A stretch of 11,350 bases of DNA. Origin: Verrucomicrobiota bacterium (GTDB taxonomy: Bacteria > Verrucomicrobiota > Verrucomicrobiia > Limisphaerales > JADLHS01). Position numbers and translations under genes: made by a program. Shown here piece by piece: positions 1-8,295 of the stretch. The notes under the pieces were generated by a model, which was given only the letters and a program-made list of their open reading frames with translations, did no database searches and was not told the origin of the DNA. The stretch spans positions 1-11,350 of the forward strand of contig SCTL01000290.1 of NCBI GenBank assembly GCA_004297495.1, in the 5' to 3' direction. The stretch's first letter is position 1. Each line of letters begins with the position of its first letter.

Positions 1-2384
1 CCGCGCTCGACGAACCCGGGGCATACATCAGTTCCATAAGTCCCATCGGTTCTATTTCCCACGTCGGCATCGAGAATCTCACGCTTGAATCCGCCTTCGA
101 CTCCACCAACCCCAAAGATGAAAACCATTCCTGGTGCGCCATCACGATGGAGCACACCGCCGACGCGTGGGTGCGCCAAGTCAGCTTCAAACACTTCGCC
201 GGTTCAGCCGTCGCGCTCTACGAAACTTGCCAGCGCATCACCGTTCAGGATTGCCTCTCGCTCGCGCCGATTTCGGAAGACGGTGGCTATCGCCGGAATA
301 CTTTTTTCACGATGGGCCAGCAGACTTTGTTTCTCCGTTGCTACTCCGAACACGGTCGCCACGACTTCTCCGTCGGTCACTGCGCCGCCGGACCAAACGC
401 GTTTGTGCAATGCGAAGCCAGCGAGGCGCTCAACGACAGCGGCGGAATCGAGAGTTGGTCGAGCGGCACGCTGTTCGACAACGTGCGCATTGACGGCAAC
501 GCCATCACGCTCGGCTATCGTCCTGGCAACAACGCCGGTATCGGCTGGGCGGCGGCGAACTCCGTGCTCTGGAATTGCAGCGCGTCGGTCATCCGCTGCT
601 GGAATCCGCCCGGCGCGCAGAACTGGTCGTTCGGTTCATGGGCCAGCTTTGAAGGCGACGGCGTCTGGCACAGCTCAAACAACTTCATGTCACCCGACAG
701 TTTGTTCGCCGCGCAATTGAAAGACCGTCTCGGCCCGGAGGCTGCGGCGCGGTTGAAACTCATGCCGCGTCCGCACGAGGAATCCAGCAACCCGCCTGTG
801 GACAAGGCGCAGGAACTCGCCGCCGCCGCGCATCAGCCGCCACCACAGTTGAAGGACTACATCGCCAATGCCAGCAAGCGCGATTCAATCCCGAACGATT
901 TTGGAAATGCAAAACGGATCGAAGACATTGCAGATGCTCGTCACCCGTCACCCGTCACTCGTCACTTAATCTCCATCACCAACGGCTGGCTGACAGTGGA
1001 TGGCAAACTGCTCATCGGCGGAAATTCAAACGTCTCGTGGTGGCGCGGCAACATTCGCCCAAATGAAGCCAAGGAATTCGGCCTTGGTGTCACGCGTTTT
1101 GTCCCCGGACGCATCGGCGCAGGCTTCACCGACGATCTCGGCGATGACGCGGACAAACTTATCGCCAGCGGCAAAGCTGCCCTCGATCACAACTACGGCC
1201 TTTGGTATGACCGCCGCCGCGACGACCATGAACGCATCCGGCGGATGAATGGCGATGTCTGGCCGCCGTTCTACGAGCAGCCTTTCGCCCGCAGCGGACA
1301 AGGTGAAGCGTGGCTTGGTTTGAGCAAATACGATCTCACGAAATTCAACCCGTGGTATTGGTCGCGCTTGCGTGAGTTCGCCGACATCTGCGATGAACGC
1401 GGGCTGGCTCTGTTCCACGAAAATTATTTTCAGCACAACATTATCGAGGCCGGCGCGCATTGGGCGGACTCTCCGTGGCGCTCAGCGAATAACATCAACA
1501 ACACCGGCTTCCCTGAACCGCCGCCCTACGCCGGAGACAAGCGCATCTTTCAGGCCGAGTTGTTCTACGACGTGACGCATCCCGTTCGCCGCAAGTTGCA
1601 CGAAGGTTACATCCGTCAGTGCCTCGACAATTTCAAAACCAACTCGAACGTCATTCAGCTCACGAGCGCGGAGTTCACCGGGCCGCTGCACTTCGTCCAG
1701 TTCTGGCTCGACACGATTTCCAAATGGGAGCGACAGAACAAACGCAGCAAACCCATCATCGCGCTCGCTGCGCCGAAGAATGTGCAGGATGCAATTCTCG
1801 CCGACAAAAAGCGCAGCGCCGTCGTGGACGTGATCTGTTTTCGTTACTGGTGGCAGACGGACAAAGGACTTTACGCCCCGGACGGTGGAAAGAATCTCTC
1901 TCCCCGCCAATGGCAACGCCTGCTAGGTGGCGGCACACCGACCGATTTGAACCTTGCCACGATGGCCGCCGAATATCGCGCAAAGTTCCCGTCGAAGCCC
2001 GTCATCGCCGCTAGCGAGGCTGGCAATGATTTGAGCCGCTGTGGTTGGGCTTACGTTTGCGCCGGCGGCTCGATGCCGAATCTGCCGCGCAGCACGGATG
2101 CAAAATTGCTGGCTGCGATTCCGCGCATGTCGCCGTGGAAAGATGCGTCGAAGGATGGTTGGTGGGTTTTGCGTGAAGCCGACAAACAGATGTTGGTTTG
2201 CGTCACTGGTAATGCAGGCGGTGATCTGGATTTGCGCCAAGAGCCGGGTAACTTTTTCCTCTCGCGTGTTGAGTTAGCTACTGGAGCAGTAGTGGGCTAT
2301 TCAAAAACGCTGCAAGGTGGGAGCGTAGTGAAACTGCCGAGAACCACTGACAAACTGAATGTGTTCTGGCTGACGAAAGAGTGA
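1..2384 (+). CDS. Beta-helix (pectate-lyase-like) plus DUF6298-type glycosidase, 5' partial
   Basis: The reading frame is open from the window edge (first whole codon at base 3) to TGA at 2382-2384, giving 793 visible residues; the true start lies upstream. The first part (to about base 720) has short repeating strand-turn patterns with regular Asn, Cys and aromatic residues, as in right-handed parallel beta-helix proteins of the pectate lyase superfamily. A Pro/Ala-rich linker follows (about 720-968). From about 969 the sequence (ITNGWLTVDGKLLIGGN, then SWWRGNI) matches my memory of DUF6298, a TIM-barrel-like domain found next to pectin enzymes. Candidate acidic catalytic residues are the Glu in LTSAEFTG (codon 1671-1673), the Glu in AASEAG (2016-2018) and the Glu in FHENY (1419-1421); this assignment is inference. 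The likely role is cleavage of a pectic or related polysaccharide outside the cytoplasm, but substrate and reaction are unknown. The stop codon is 4 bases before the next start, so the two genes are probably co-translated. Confidence 0.8.
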   Translation, partial: ALDEPGAYISSISPIGSISHVGIENLTLESAFDSTNPKDENHSWCAITMEHTADAWVRQVSFKHFAGSAVALYETCQRITVQDCLSLAPISEDGGYRRNTFFTMGQQTLFLRCYSEHGRHDFSVGHCAAGPNAFVQCEASEALNDSGGIESWSSGTLFDNVRIDGNAITLGYRPGNNAGIGWAAANSVLWNCSASVIRCWNPPGAQNWSFGSWASFEGDGVWHSSNNFMSPDSLFAAQLKDRLGPEAAARLKLMPRPHEESSNPPVDKAQELAAAAHQPPPQLKDYIANASKRDSIPNDFGNAKRIEDIADARHPSPVTRHLISITNGWLTVDGKLLIGGNSNVSWWRGNIRPNEAKEFGLGVTRFVPGRIGAGFTDDLGDDADKLIASGKAALDHNYGLWYDRRRDDHERIRRMNGDVWPPFYEQPFARSGQGEAWLGLSKYDLTKFNPWYWSRLREFADICDERGLALFHENYFQHNIIEAGAHWADSPWRSANNINNTGFPEPPPYAGDKRIFQAELFYDVTHPVRRKLHEGYIRQCLDNFKTNSNVIQLTSAEFTGPLHFVQFWLDTISKWERQNKRSKPIIALAAPKNVQDAILADKKRSAVVDVICFRYWWQTDKGLYAPDGGKNLSPRQWQRLLGGGTPTDLNLATMAAEYRAKFPSKPVIAASEAGNDLSRCGWAYVCAGGSMPNLPRSTDAKLLAAIPRMSPWKDASKDGWWVLREADKQMLVCVTGNAGGDLDLRQEPGNFFLSRVELATGAVVGYSKTLQGGSVVKLPRTTDKLNVFWLTKE
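939..966 (+). repeat. Four tandem copies of heptamer CGTCACY inside a coding linker
   Basis: Units are 939-945 and 946-952 (CGTCACC), then 953-959 and 960-966 (CGTCACT). They are perfect apart from the last base of the unit. The array is read in frame as RHPSPVTRH and joins the beta-helix linker to the DUF6298-like domain. Because the unit is 7 bp, gain or loss of one or two units would shift the frame; only changes of three units (21 bp, 7 residues) keep it. I saw no second tandem array of this unit in the window. Confidence 0.9.
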
Positions 2385-2388
2385 GCTT

Positions 2389-3975
2389 ATGAATCGATTC
2401 AAAAAGATTACGTGTTCATTTTTGAGCGTGGTGCTGACGGTGGTTTCACTGCACGCTGCCGATACCGTCGAGCAATGGGGCGTATATGAAGTCACGCTCA
2501 AAGGTCCAACGAATGGGAATCCGTTTCTCGACGTGCGCTTCGCCGCCAAGTTCGCGCAGGGCTACGACTCGATTGAAGTCCCCGGCTTCTACGACGGCGA
2601 TGGCAATTATCGCGTCCGTTTCATGCCGGAGAAACAAGGTGCGTGGAAATACGAAACCGTCAGCGGCACGCCGGAACTCAATGGCAAGACCGGCGAGTTC
2701 ACGGTGACGAAACCGACGGCGGGCAATCACGGCCCGGTTCACATCGCGAACACATTCCACTTCGCCTATGCCGATGGCAAGCCTTACAAGCAGCTCGGCA
2801 CGACGTGTTACGTTTGGACGCATCAACCGGAGGAGTTGCAGGAGCAGACGCTCAAGACGCTGGCTGCGTCGCCGTTCAACAAGATTCGGTTTTGTGTTTT
2901 TCCGAAGCGCTACACTTGGAACACCAACGAGCCGACGATTTATCCGTTCGAAGGCAAACCGCGCAACTTCGACACCGCGCGCTTCAATCCGAAGTTCTTC
3001 CAGCACTTCGAGCAGCGTATTCTTGATCTGCAAAAACTCGGCATCGAGGCGGACATCATTTTGTTGCATCCCTACGACGACGGCGCGTGGGGCTTTGATC
3101 GCATGACGGCGGTGGAGGATGATCGTTATCTCCGTTACGTCGTCGCGCGGCTCGCGGCGTTCCGCAACGTCTGGTGGTCGCTCGCCAACGAATACGATTT
3201 CATGAAATTCAAAACCGAGGACGACTGGGAGCGCATCGGCCAGTTGGTTTCCGGCAGCGATCCGTTTCATCACCTGCTCGGCATCCACAACGGCAAACGC
3301 ATCTTCAACCAGACGCGCCCGTGGATCACGCACGCAAGCATCCAGAACGGCGCGGCGGTGGCGGAGTTCGGACGCGCAGAGCTTTACCGCGATGCGTTCC
3401 GCAAGCCCATCGTCTATGACGAGGTGAAATACGAGGGCGACATCGAGAGCCGCTGGGGACAGTTGAGCGCGGAGGAACTCGTCTTCCGATTCTGGAACGC
3501 CACCATCGCCGGCACGTATTGCGGCCACGGCGAAACTTACAAGAGCGACGACCAGATTCTTTGGTGGTCCAAAGGCGGCGTGCTCAAAGGCCAAAGCCCC
3601 GCGCGCCTCGCGTTCCTGAAAAAAATTTTGGACGACTCGCCCGCGGAAGGCATCGAGCCGGTGGACAAATGGCAGGACACGCCCATCGGCGGCAAGCCGC
3701 CCGAGTATTACCTCGTGTATCTCGGCAAGCAGACGCCGACGAGTTGGGAATTCAAACTCCCGAAACCGCCGCAAGGCAAAGGCCAGCCGCCGGCCGATGG
3801 TATGAAATTCACCGCCGAGGTTCTCGACACCTGGAACATGACTGTGATGCCCGTGGACGGCGTGTTCACTCTCAAGAAGAAGGACAATTATTATCACGCC
3901 GACAAGGACGGGCGCAGCATCACGCTGCCGGGCAAACCTTACATGGCGATTCGGATCAAGCGGGTGAAGGAATAG
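2389..3975 (+). CDS. DUF5060/DUF5605-type clan GH-A-like glycoside hydrolase, secreted
   Basis: This 528-residue protein begins with a signal peptide: a basic MNRFKK, a hydrophobic core, and cleavage near residue 23 or 24 after SLHA. Residues about 25-105 form a beta-sandwich of the DUF5060 kind. Residues about 115-430 look like a TIM barrel, and the remainder is a C-terminal beta domain. The stretch HGETYKSDDQILWWSKGG is characteristic of DUF5605 proteins as I remember them. The likely acid/base is Glu268 in SLANEYD, where the Asn-Glu pair is the clan GH-A signature. The likely nucleophile is Glu345 in VYDEVKYEG. The protein should hydrolyse a glycosidic bond in an exported oligosaccharide; the sugar cannot be read from sequence. 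The start lies 4 bases after the preceding stop, with a weak GAAAGAG/GTGAG purine stretch upstream, suggesting translational coupling. Confidence 0.85.
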   Translation: MNRFKKITCSFLSVVLTVVSLHAADTVEQWGVYEVTLKGPTNGNPFLDVRFAAKFAQGYDSIEVPGFYDGDGNYRVRFMPEKQGAWKYETVSGTPELNGKTGEFTVTKPTAGNHGPVHIANTFHFAYADGKPYKQLGTTCYVWTHQPEELQEQTLKTLAASPFNKIRFCVFPKRYTWNTNEPTIYPFEGKPRNFDTARFNPKFFQHFEQRILDLQKLGIEADIILLHPYDDGAWGFDRMTAVEDDRYLRYVVARLAAFRNVWWSLANEYDFMKFKTEDDWERIGQLVSGSDPFHHLLGIHNGKRIFNQTRPWITHASIQNGAAVAEFGRAELYRDAFRKPIVYDEVKYEGDIESRWGQLSAEELVFRFWNATIAGTYCGHGETYKSDDQILWWSKGGVLKGQSPARLAFLKKILDDSPAEGIEPVDKWQDTPIGGKPPEYYLVYLGKQTPTSWEFKLPKPPQGKGQPPADGMKFTAEVLDTWNMTVMPVDGVFTLKKKDNYYHADKDGRSITLPGKPYMAIRIKRVKE

Positions 3976-3977
3976 AG
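3967..3977 (+). promoter_or_regulatory. Ribosome binding site deciding the start at 3978
   Basis: AAGGA at 3967-3971 lies six bases before the ATG at 3978, inside the last codons and stop of the preceding gene. It supports the 3978 start over the longer open frame upstream and suggests coupled translation. Confidence 0.65.
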
Positions 3978-6200
3978 ATGAATCAAAAAGTTTTATTCTT
4001 TCTCGTTTGCGCGGCCGCGGTCTTTACAGTCCGTTTGGAAGCCGCATTCATTATCATTTCCTCCAATGCCGCACCGCGCATTGAGTTCGGGGCAGAGAGA
4101 TTGGTCGAGGCCTTTAAGTTTATCGGAGAAAATGCGACGATCGTCCGCTCTGAAGAGAACATCATGCCCGGTCCGCGAGTGTGGCTAAATCAGCCACGCG
4201 TTCTGAAGGCAGGTCGAGAAGGATTCGTCGTTGAAAGGAATGATAAAAACGGGTTGGCGATTCGGTTTGCCGACGAGTCTGGCGCGCTTTACGGTTCTTT
4301 GGAATTGGCTAAGCGCATTCGCGAAAAAGGCGGATGGTCATTGTTCCCAAAGTTCTCCGACAAGCCCGCGATGACGTTGCGCGGCACATGTGTCGGGATG
4401 CAGAAGACTTACATCCTGCCGGGCCGGAAGGTTTACGAGTATCCTTACACGCCGGAGTTGTTCCCGTGGTTCTATGACAAGACGCTCTGGCGCGAGTATC
4501 TCGACTCCCTCGTCGCGAACCGCATGAACACGCTTTACCTCTGGAACGGCCACCCGTTCGCGTCGCTGGTGAAGTTGAAGGATTACCCCGAGGCCGTGGA
4601 AGTCTCGCCCGAGGTGTTCGCGCAGAACGTCGAGATGTTCCGCTGGCTCACAACGGAGTGCGACCGGCGCGGCATCTGGCTGGTGCAGATGTTCTACAAC
4701 ATTTTCCTGCCGAAACCGCTAGCCGAGAAGCACGGCGTCCCGACGCAACTCGCCGCGCCCACGCCGCTCGCTTCCGATTACACGCGCAAGTCCATCGCGG
4801 AATTCGTGAAGCAATATCCGAACGTCGGCCTGATGGTCTGCCTTGGCGAAGCGTTGCAAGGCACGGAAAACCAGATCAACTGGGCGACGAACACGATTCT
4901 GCCCGGCGTGCTCGACGGCATGAAGGCCGCCGGATTGAAGGAGCAACCGCCCGTCGTCATCCGCACGCACGCGATGAATCCCGAAGCCATCATGCCCGCG
5001 TGCTTCACGGTCTATTCCAACCTGTTCACCGAAACCAAATACAACGGCGAATCACTCACCACCTACGAGCCACGCGGCAAGGCGGCGGAAACGCACCGCA
5101 ACATGGCGAAGCTCGGACCGCACCTCGTCAACGTCCACATCCTCGCGAACCTCGAACCATTCCGCTACGGCGCGACGGAGTTCATTCGCAAATCCATGCT
5201 CGCCTCGCGCGACCGCCTCGGCGCGAGCGGACTGCATTTGTATCCGTTGGCGTATTGGAACTGGCCTTACTCGCCGGACATCGCCAACCCGCCACTCAAA
5301 CAATGGGAGCGCGACTGGATTTGGTTCGAGGCTTGGGCGCGTTACGCGTGGAATCCCGATGTGTCCGCTGCCGAAGACCGCGCGTATTGGACTGGTCGCC
5401 TCGCCGACTTTTACGGCTGCGACACGAATGCCGCCGGAAAAATCCTCGACGCTTACAACGATGCGGGCGAAGTCGCGCCGATGTTGATCCGCCGCTTCGG
5501 CATTACGGAAGGCAATCGCCAGACGCTCTCGCTCGGCATGACGCTCGATCAGTTGGTGAATCCGAAGAAGTATGGCGCGATTGAGGAACTATGGCTCTCG
5601 CAAGCGCCTCCGGGCGAACGGCTGGATGAATACGTTCGCAAGGAGTGGAACAAAGAGCCTCACGTCGGCGAGACGCCATCCACTGGTATGGCCCAAATTT
5701 GGGAGTCTTCGTCCCGAGCTGTAGCGGCGATAGATTCTGCGCGGACCGGGGTCACAAGGAACCGGCAGGAGTTTGATCGTTTGCGCAACGACATTCACTG
5801 CATTCAGGCGATGTTCAGCAATTACAATTACAAGACAGCGGCGGCGATTCAGGTTCTTCGATATGCTTACTCAGGAAGACTCGACGAATTGGCCGACGCA
5901 GAGGAACGATTGCAAAGAAGCTATCAGCAGTTCCGATTGCTTGTGGATTTGACTGGAAAGACCTATCGCCTTGCCAACTCCATGCAGACGAGCCATCGCA
6001 AGATTCCTTTTGTCGGCGCGGCGAGCGGCGTCGGCACGAACTATCATTGGACGCAGGTGCTACCGCTTTACGAAAAGGAGTTGAGAGATTTCCAAACCAA
6101 CATCGCGCGCCTGAAAGCTGGCGAGCGCGTGAACCTGTTCGGCACAAACGCACCCGTGAAGTTGAATGAGGCCAATCCCGAAATCGCCGAGCCAAAATGA
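3978..6200 (+). CDS. GH67/GH20-like hydrolase, possible alpha-galacturonidase-type, secreted
   Basis: The open frame extends upstream into the previous gene, but the ATG at 3978 is chosen because it has AAGGA at 3967-3971 and begins a clear signal peptide (MNQKVLFFLVCAAAVF, cleavage near residue 22, LEA). The product is 740 residues. Residues about 24-118 end in ADESGALYGSLELAKRI, typical of the small alpha/beta domain that precedes the barrel in GH67, GH20 and GH115 enzymes. From about residue 130 (LRGTCVGMQ) a TIM barrel follows, with candidate acids Glu291 and Glu297 in CLGEALQGTEN. A helical C-terminal region fills about 480-740. From memory it resembles Bacteroidota proteins labelled alpha-D-galacturonidase, but I cannot confirm that specificity. 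Context with pectin enzymes fits release of a uronic acid. The stop overlaps the next start (ATGA). Base composition at both ends is lower in GC than the middle. Confidence 0.75.
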   Translation: MNQKVLFFLVCAAAVFTVRLEAAFIIISSNAAPRIEFGAERLVEAFKFIGENATIVRSEENIMPGPRVWLNQPRVLKAGREGFVVERNDKNGLAIRFADESGALYGSLELAKRIREKGGWSLFPKFSDKPAMTLRGTCVGMQKTYILPGRKVYEYPYTPELFPWFYDKTLWREYLDSLVANRMNTLYLWNGHPFASLVKLKDYPEAVEVSPEVFAQNVEMFRWLTTECDRRGIWLVQMFYNIFLPKPLAEKHGVPTQLAAPTPLASDYTRKSIAEFVKQYPNVGLMVCLGEALQGTENQINWATNTILPGVLDGMKAAGLKEQPPVVIRTHAMNPEAIMPACFTVYSNLFTETKYNGESLTTYEPRGKAAETHRNMAKLGPHLVNVHILANLEPFRYGATEFIRKSMLASRDRLGASGLHLYPLAYWNWPYSPDIANPPLKQWERDWIWFEAWARYAWNPDVSAAEDRAYWTGRLADFYGCDTNAAGKILDAYNDAGEVAPMLIRRFGITEGNRQTLSLGMTLDQLVNPKKYGAIEELWLSQAPPGERLDEYVRKEWNKEPHVGETPSTGMAQIWESSSRAVAAIDSARTGVTRNRQEFDRLRNDIHCIQAMFSNYNYKTAAAIQVLRYAYSGRLDELADAEERLQRSYQQFRLLVDLTGKTYRLANSMQTSHRKIPFVGAASGVGTNYHWTQVLPLYEKELRDFQTNIARLKAGERVNLFGTNAPVKLNEANPEIAEPK
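6197..6200 (+). other. ATGA stop/start overlap (translational coupling)
   Basis: The ATG of the GH127 gene (6197-6199) shares bases with the TGA of the preceding gene (6198-6200). The upstream sequence has no good Shine-Dalgarno, so re-initiation by ribosomes finishing the upstream gene is the likely route. Confidence 0.85.
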
Positions 6201-8215
6201 AAACCCTGCTTGGATTATTTCTGATCGCGACGCTCTGGCTGACTTCGGCTGCCGAGCCAACGGCGACCAAGGAGCTGCGTCCCTTTGCGACAGCCCAGCC
6301 GCTCGCGCTCGGCGAGGCGCGCTGGACTTCGGGCTTCTGGGCGGAGCGATTTGATCTTTGCCGCACGAACATGTTGCCGGGCATGGGACGGTTGATGGAG
6401 GGAACAAACTACACACAATTTTTCCATAACTTTGAGATCGCTGCCGGTCTTGCGGAGGGCAAATACCGCGGCGCGCCGTTCAACGATGGAGATTTTTACA
6501 AGCTGATTGAAGCCGCGAGCGCATCTTACGCCACTTCGCCGAACGATTTTTTTGACCGCAATCTGGATCGAGCCATCACCGTCATCGCACAGGTCCAGCG
6601 CGAAGACGGTTACATTCATACGCCGGTGCTCGTGGCACAACGCAACGGCGACACGAACGCCGCCCCGTTCAAGGACCGGAATAATTTCGAGATGTATAAC
6701 CTGGGCCACCTGATGACGGCCGCGTGCGTGCATCATCAGGCGACGGGCAAAACCAATCTGCTCGCGGTCGCAATCAAGGCGGCGGAGTTCTTGGTGACTA
6801 CCTTTTCCAACTCGTCGCCGGAAGTGGCCCGCAGTTCCGTTTGCCCGTCGCACTACATGGGAATGGTTGATCTGTATCGTGAGACGGGTGACCGGCGCTA
6901 CCTCGAACTCGCGAAAAAGTTCTTCGAGCTTCGCAGTCAGATCAAAGACGGCGGTGATGACAATCAAGACCGCATTCCTTTCGAGCGACAGACCAGCGCG
7001 ATGGGTCATGCGGTGCGGGCAAATTATCTCTACGCCGGCGCGACGGATTTGTTCATGGAAACCGGCGACACGAATTTGTGGCGACCGCTCGAACCCATCT
7101 GGCACAATCTCATCGAAGAGAAGATGTATATCACCGGCGGCTGCGGCGCGCTTTACGATGGCGCGTCGCCGGATGGTTCGAAAGATCAGAAGAACATCAC
7201 GCGCGTCCACCAGGCTTACGGGCGGAATTACCAACTGCCGAACACGACGGCGCATTGCGAAACGTGCGCCAACATCGGCAACGTGCTTTGGAACTGGCGC
7301 ATGTTCCTCGCCACTGGTGAGGCGCGATTCATTGATGTCGCCGAACTCGCGCTTTACAACAGCGTGCTATCGGGTGTGAGTCTCAACGGCACGAATTTCT
7401 TTTACACGAATCCACTGCGTGTGACTGATCCGCTGCCGACCGAACTGCGTTGGTCGCGTCAACGCGTGCCGTTCATGAGTTCGTTTTGCTGTCCGCCGAA
7501 CTTGGTCCGCACGATTGCCGAGTCCACCGAATATGCTTACGCCAAATCCGCCGACGCAATCTGGGTGAATCTTTACGGCGCGAGCGAGCTGGAGACGGAG
7601 TTGCCGGGCGTTGGCAAGGTGAAGCTCGCGCAGGAGACGGAGTATCCGTGGAATGGGCGCGTGCGGATTCGCGTGACGGAAACGGGCGGGAAAGAATTCG
7701 CGCTGAAGCTGCGAATTCCGGGCTGGGCCAAGTCCGCGGCCGTTCGCATCAACCATCGTCCCACCCAAATCTCTTCCATGCCTGGCAGCTATTACGAGAT
7801 GCGTGGCGCTTGGAAAGCAGGAGACATCATTGATCTCGATTTGCAGATGGACACCGAATTGATCGAAGCGAATCCGCTCGTTGAGGAAACGCTTGGCCAG
7901 GTTGCGATAAAGCGCGGGCCGATTGTCTATTGCCTTGAGTCGGTTGATTTGCCGCGCGGTGTCAGGCCGCTGGATGTGAATCTTCCGTCAGATATCAAAC
8001 TGCGCGCGCGTTACGATCAGCGTTTGCTCGGCGGCGTGGTGGTGCTGGAGGGAACGGCCTTCGCGCGCACGAATGCAAACTGGAGCGGCCAGCTTTATCG
8101 CGAGTTGAAAACTTCCAAGCCTGCACCCATCAAACTGCGGCTCATTCCTTATTCCGTGTGGGCCAATCGCGGGCTGGGCGAGATGAGCGTGTGGCTGCCG
8201 CTGGCGCGGGAGTAA
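6197..8215 (+). CDS. GH127-type (DUF1680) glycoside hydrolase, secreted
   Basis: This 672-residue protein has a signal peptide (MKTLLGLFLIATLWLTSA, cleavage near residue 18 or 19). An (alpha/alpha)6-type barrel spans about 40-445 and is followed by a beta-rich C-terminal part. It carries the GH127 metal and catalytic site: Glu355 and Cys357 in HCETC, and Cys431-Cys432 in SSFCCPP. These match Glu338, Cys340, Cys417 and Cys418 of Bifidobacterium HypBA1, where Cys417 is the nucleophile and the four residues bind zinc. Family members are retaining beta-L-arabinofuranosidases; a Bacteroides member acts on aceric acid in rhamnogalacturonan II. The HypBA1 acid/base Glu322 appears to align with Gln339 here (VHQAYGRNYQLP), and Cys354 adds another cysteine beside the site. 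The segment GGCGALYDGASPDG marks a subfamily distinct from HypBA1, so substrate is uncertain. The ATG overlaps the upstream stop by 4 bases and has no strong ribosome binding site of its own. Confidence 0.9.
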   Translation: MKTLLGLFLIATLWLTSAAEPTATKELRPFATAQPLALGEARWTSGFWAERFDLCRTNMLPGMGRLMEGTNYTQFFHNFEIAAGLAEGKYRGAPFNDGDFYKLIEAASASYATSPNDFFDRNLDRAITVIAQVQREDGYIHTPVLVAQRNGDTNAAPFKDRNNFEMYNLGHLMTAACVHHQATGKTNLLAVAIKAAEFLVTTFSNSSPEVARSSVCPSHYMGMVDLYRETGDRRYLELAKKFFELRSQIKDGGDDNQDRIPFERQTSAMGHAVRANYLYAGATDLFMETGDTNLWRPLEPIWHNLIEEKMYITGGCGALYDGASPDGSKDQKNITRVHQAYGRNYQLPNTTAHCETCANIGNVLWNWRMFLATGEARFIDVAELALYNSVLSGVSLNGTNFFYTNPLRVTDPLPTELRWSRQRVPFMSSFCCPPNLVRTIAESTEYAYAKSADAIWVNLYGASELETELPGVGKVKLAQETEYPWNGRVRIRVTETGGKEFALKLRIPGWAKSAAVRINHRPTQISSMPGSYYEMRGAWKAGDIIDLDLQMDTELIEANPLVEETLGQVAIKRGPIVYCLESVDLPRGVRPLDVNLPSDIKLRARYDQRLLGGVVVLEGTAFARTNANWSGQLYRELKTSKPAPIKLRLIPYSVWANRGLGEMSVWLPLARE

Positions 8216-8283
8216 TTTTCGCGGAGCACTATTCTCAAGGCTTTTCGCAGGAATCCCCATTCTCGCGCGCGGCGATTTGTCGT

Positions 8284-8295
8284 AGGATCCATGCG
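8284..8295 (+). promoter_or_regulatory. Ribosome binding site for the PL1-like gene
   Basis: AGGA at 8284-8287 stands eight bases before the ATG at 8296. An out-of-frame ATG at 8291 sits closer but does not lead into the pectate lyase frame. The signal peptide also begins at 8296. The 80-base gap 8216-8295 shows no convincing terminator or promoter. Confidence 0.6.

Noticed and set aside
2446..3897. Antisense open frame of 483 codons opposite the DUF5605 gene
   Set aside because: It is fully inside a well-supported gene. Its product is rich in Arg, Val, Ala and Glu with no recognisable motif, as expected from the reverse complement of GC-rich codons.
4658..5584. Alternative + frame of 308 codons inside the GH67-like gene
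   Set aside because: Arg/His/Ala-rich frame-shifted reading of a gene with clear domain patterns in its own frame.
6215..7255. Antisense open frame of 346 codons opposite the GH127 gene
   Set aside because: Low-complexity shadow product; the + strand frame carries the conserved zinc and cysteine motifs.
8216..8295. Possible promoter or terminator in the 80-base gap before the lyase gene
   Set aside because: No convincing -35/-10 pair with proper spacing and no stable stem with a T-run; only a 4-bp GAAT/ATTC inverted pair around CCCC was seen.
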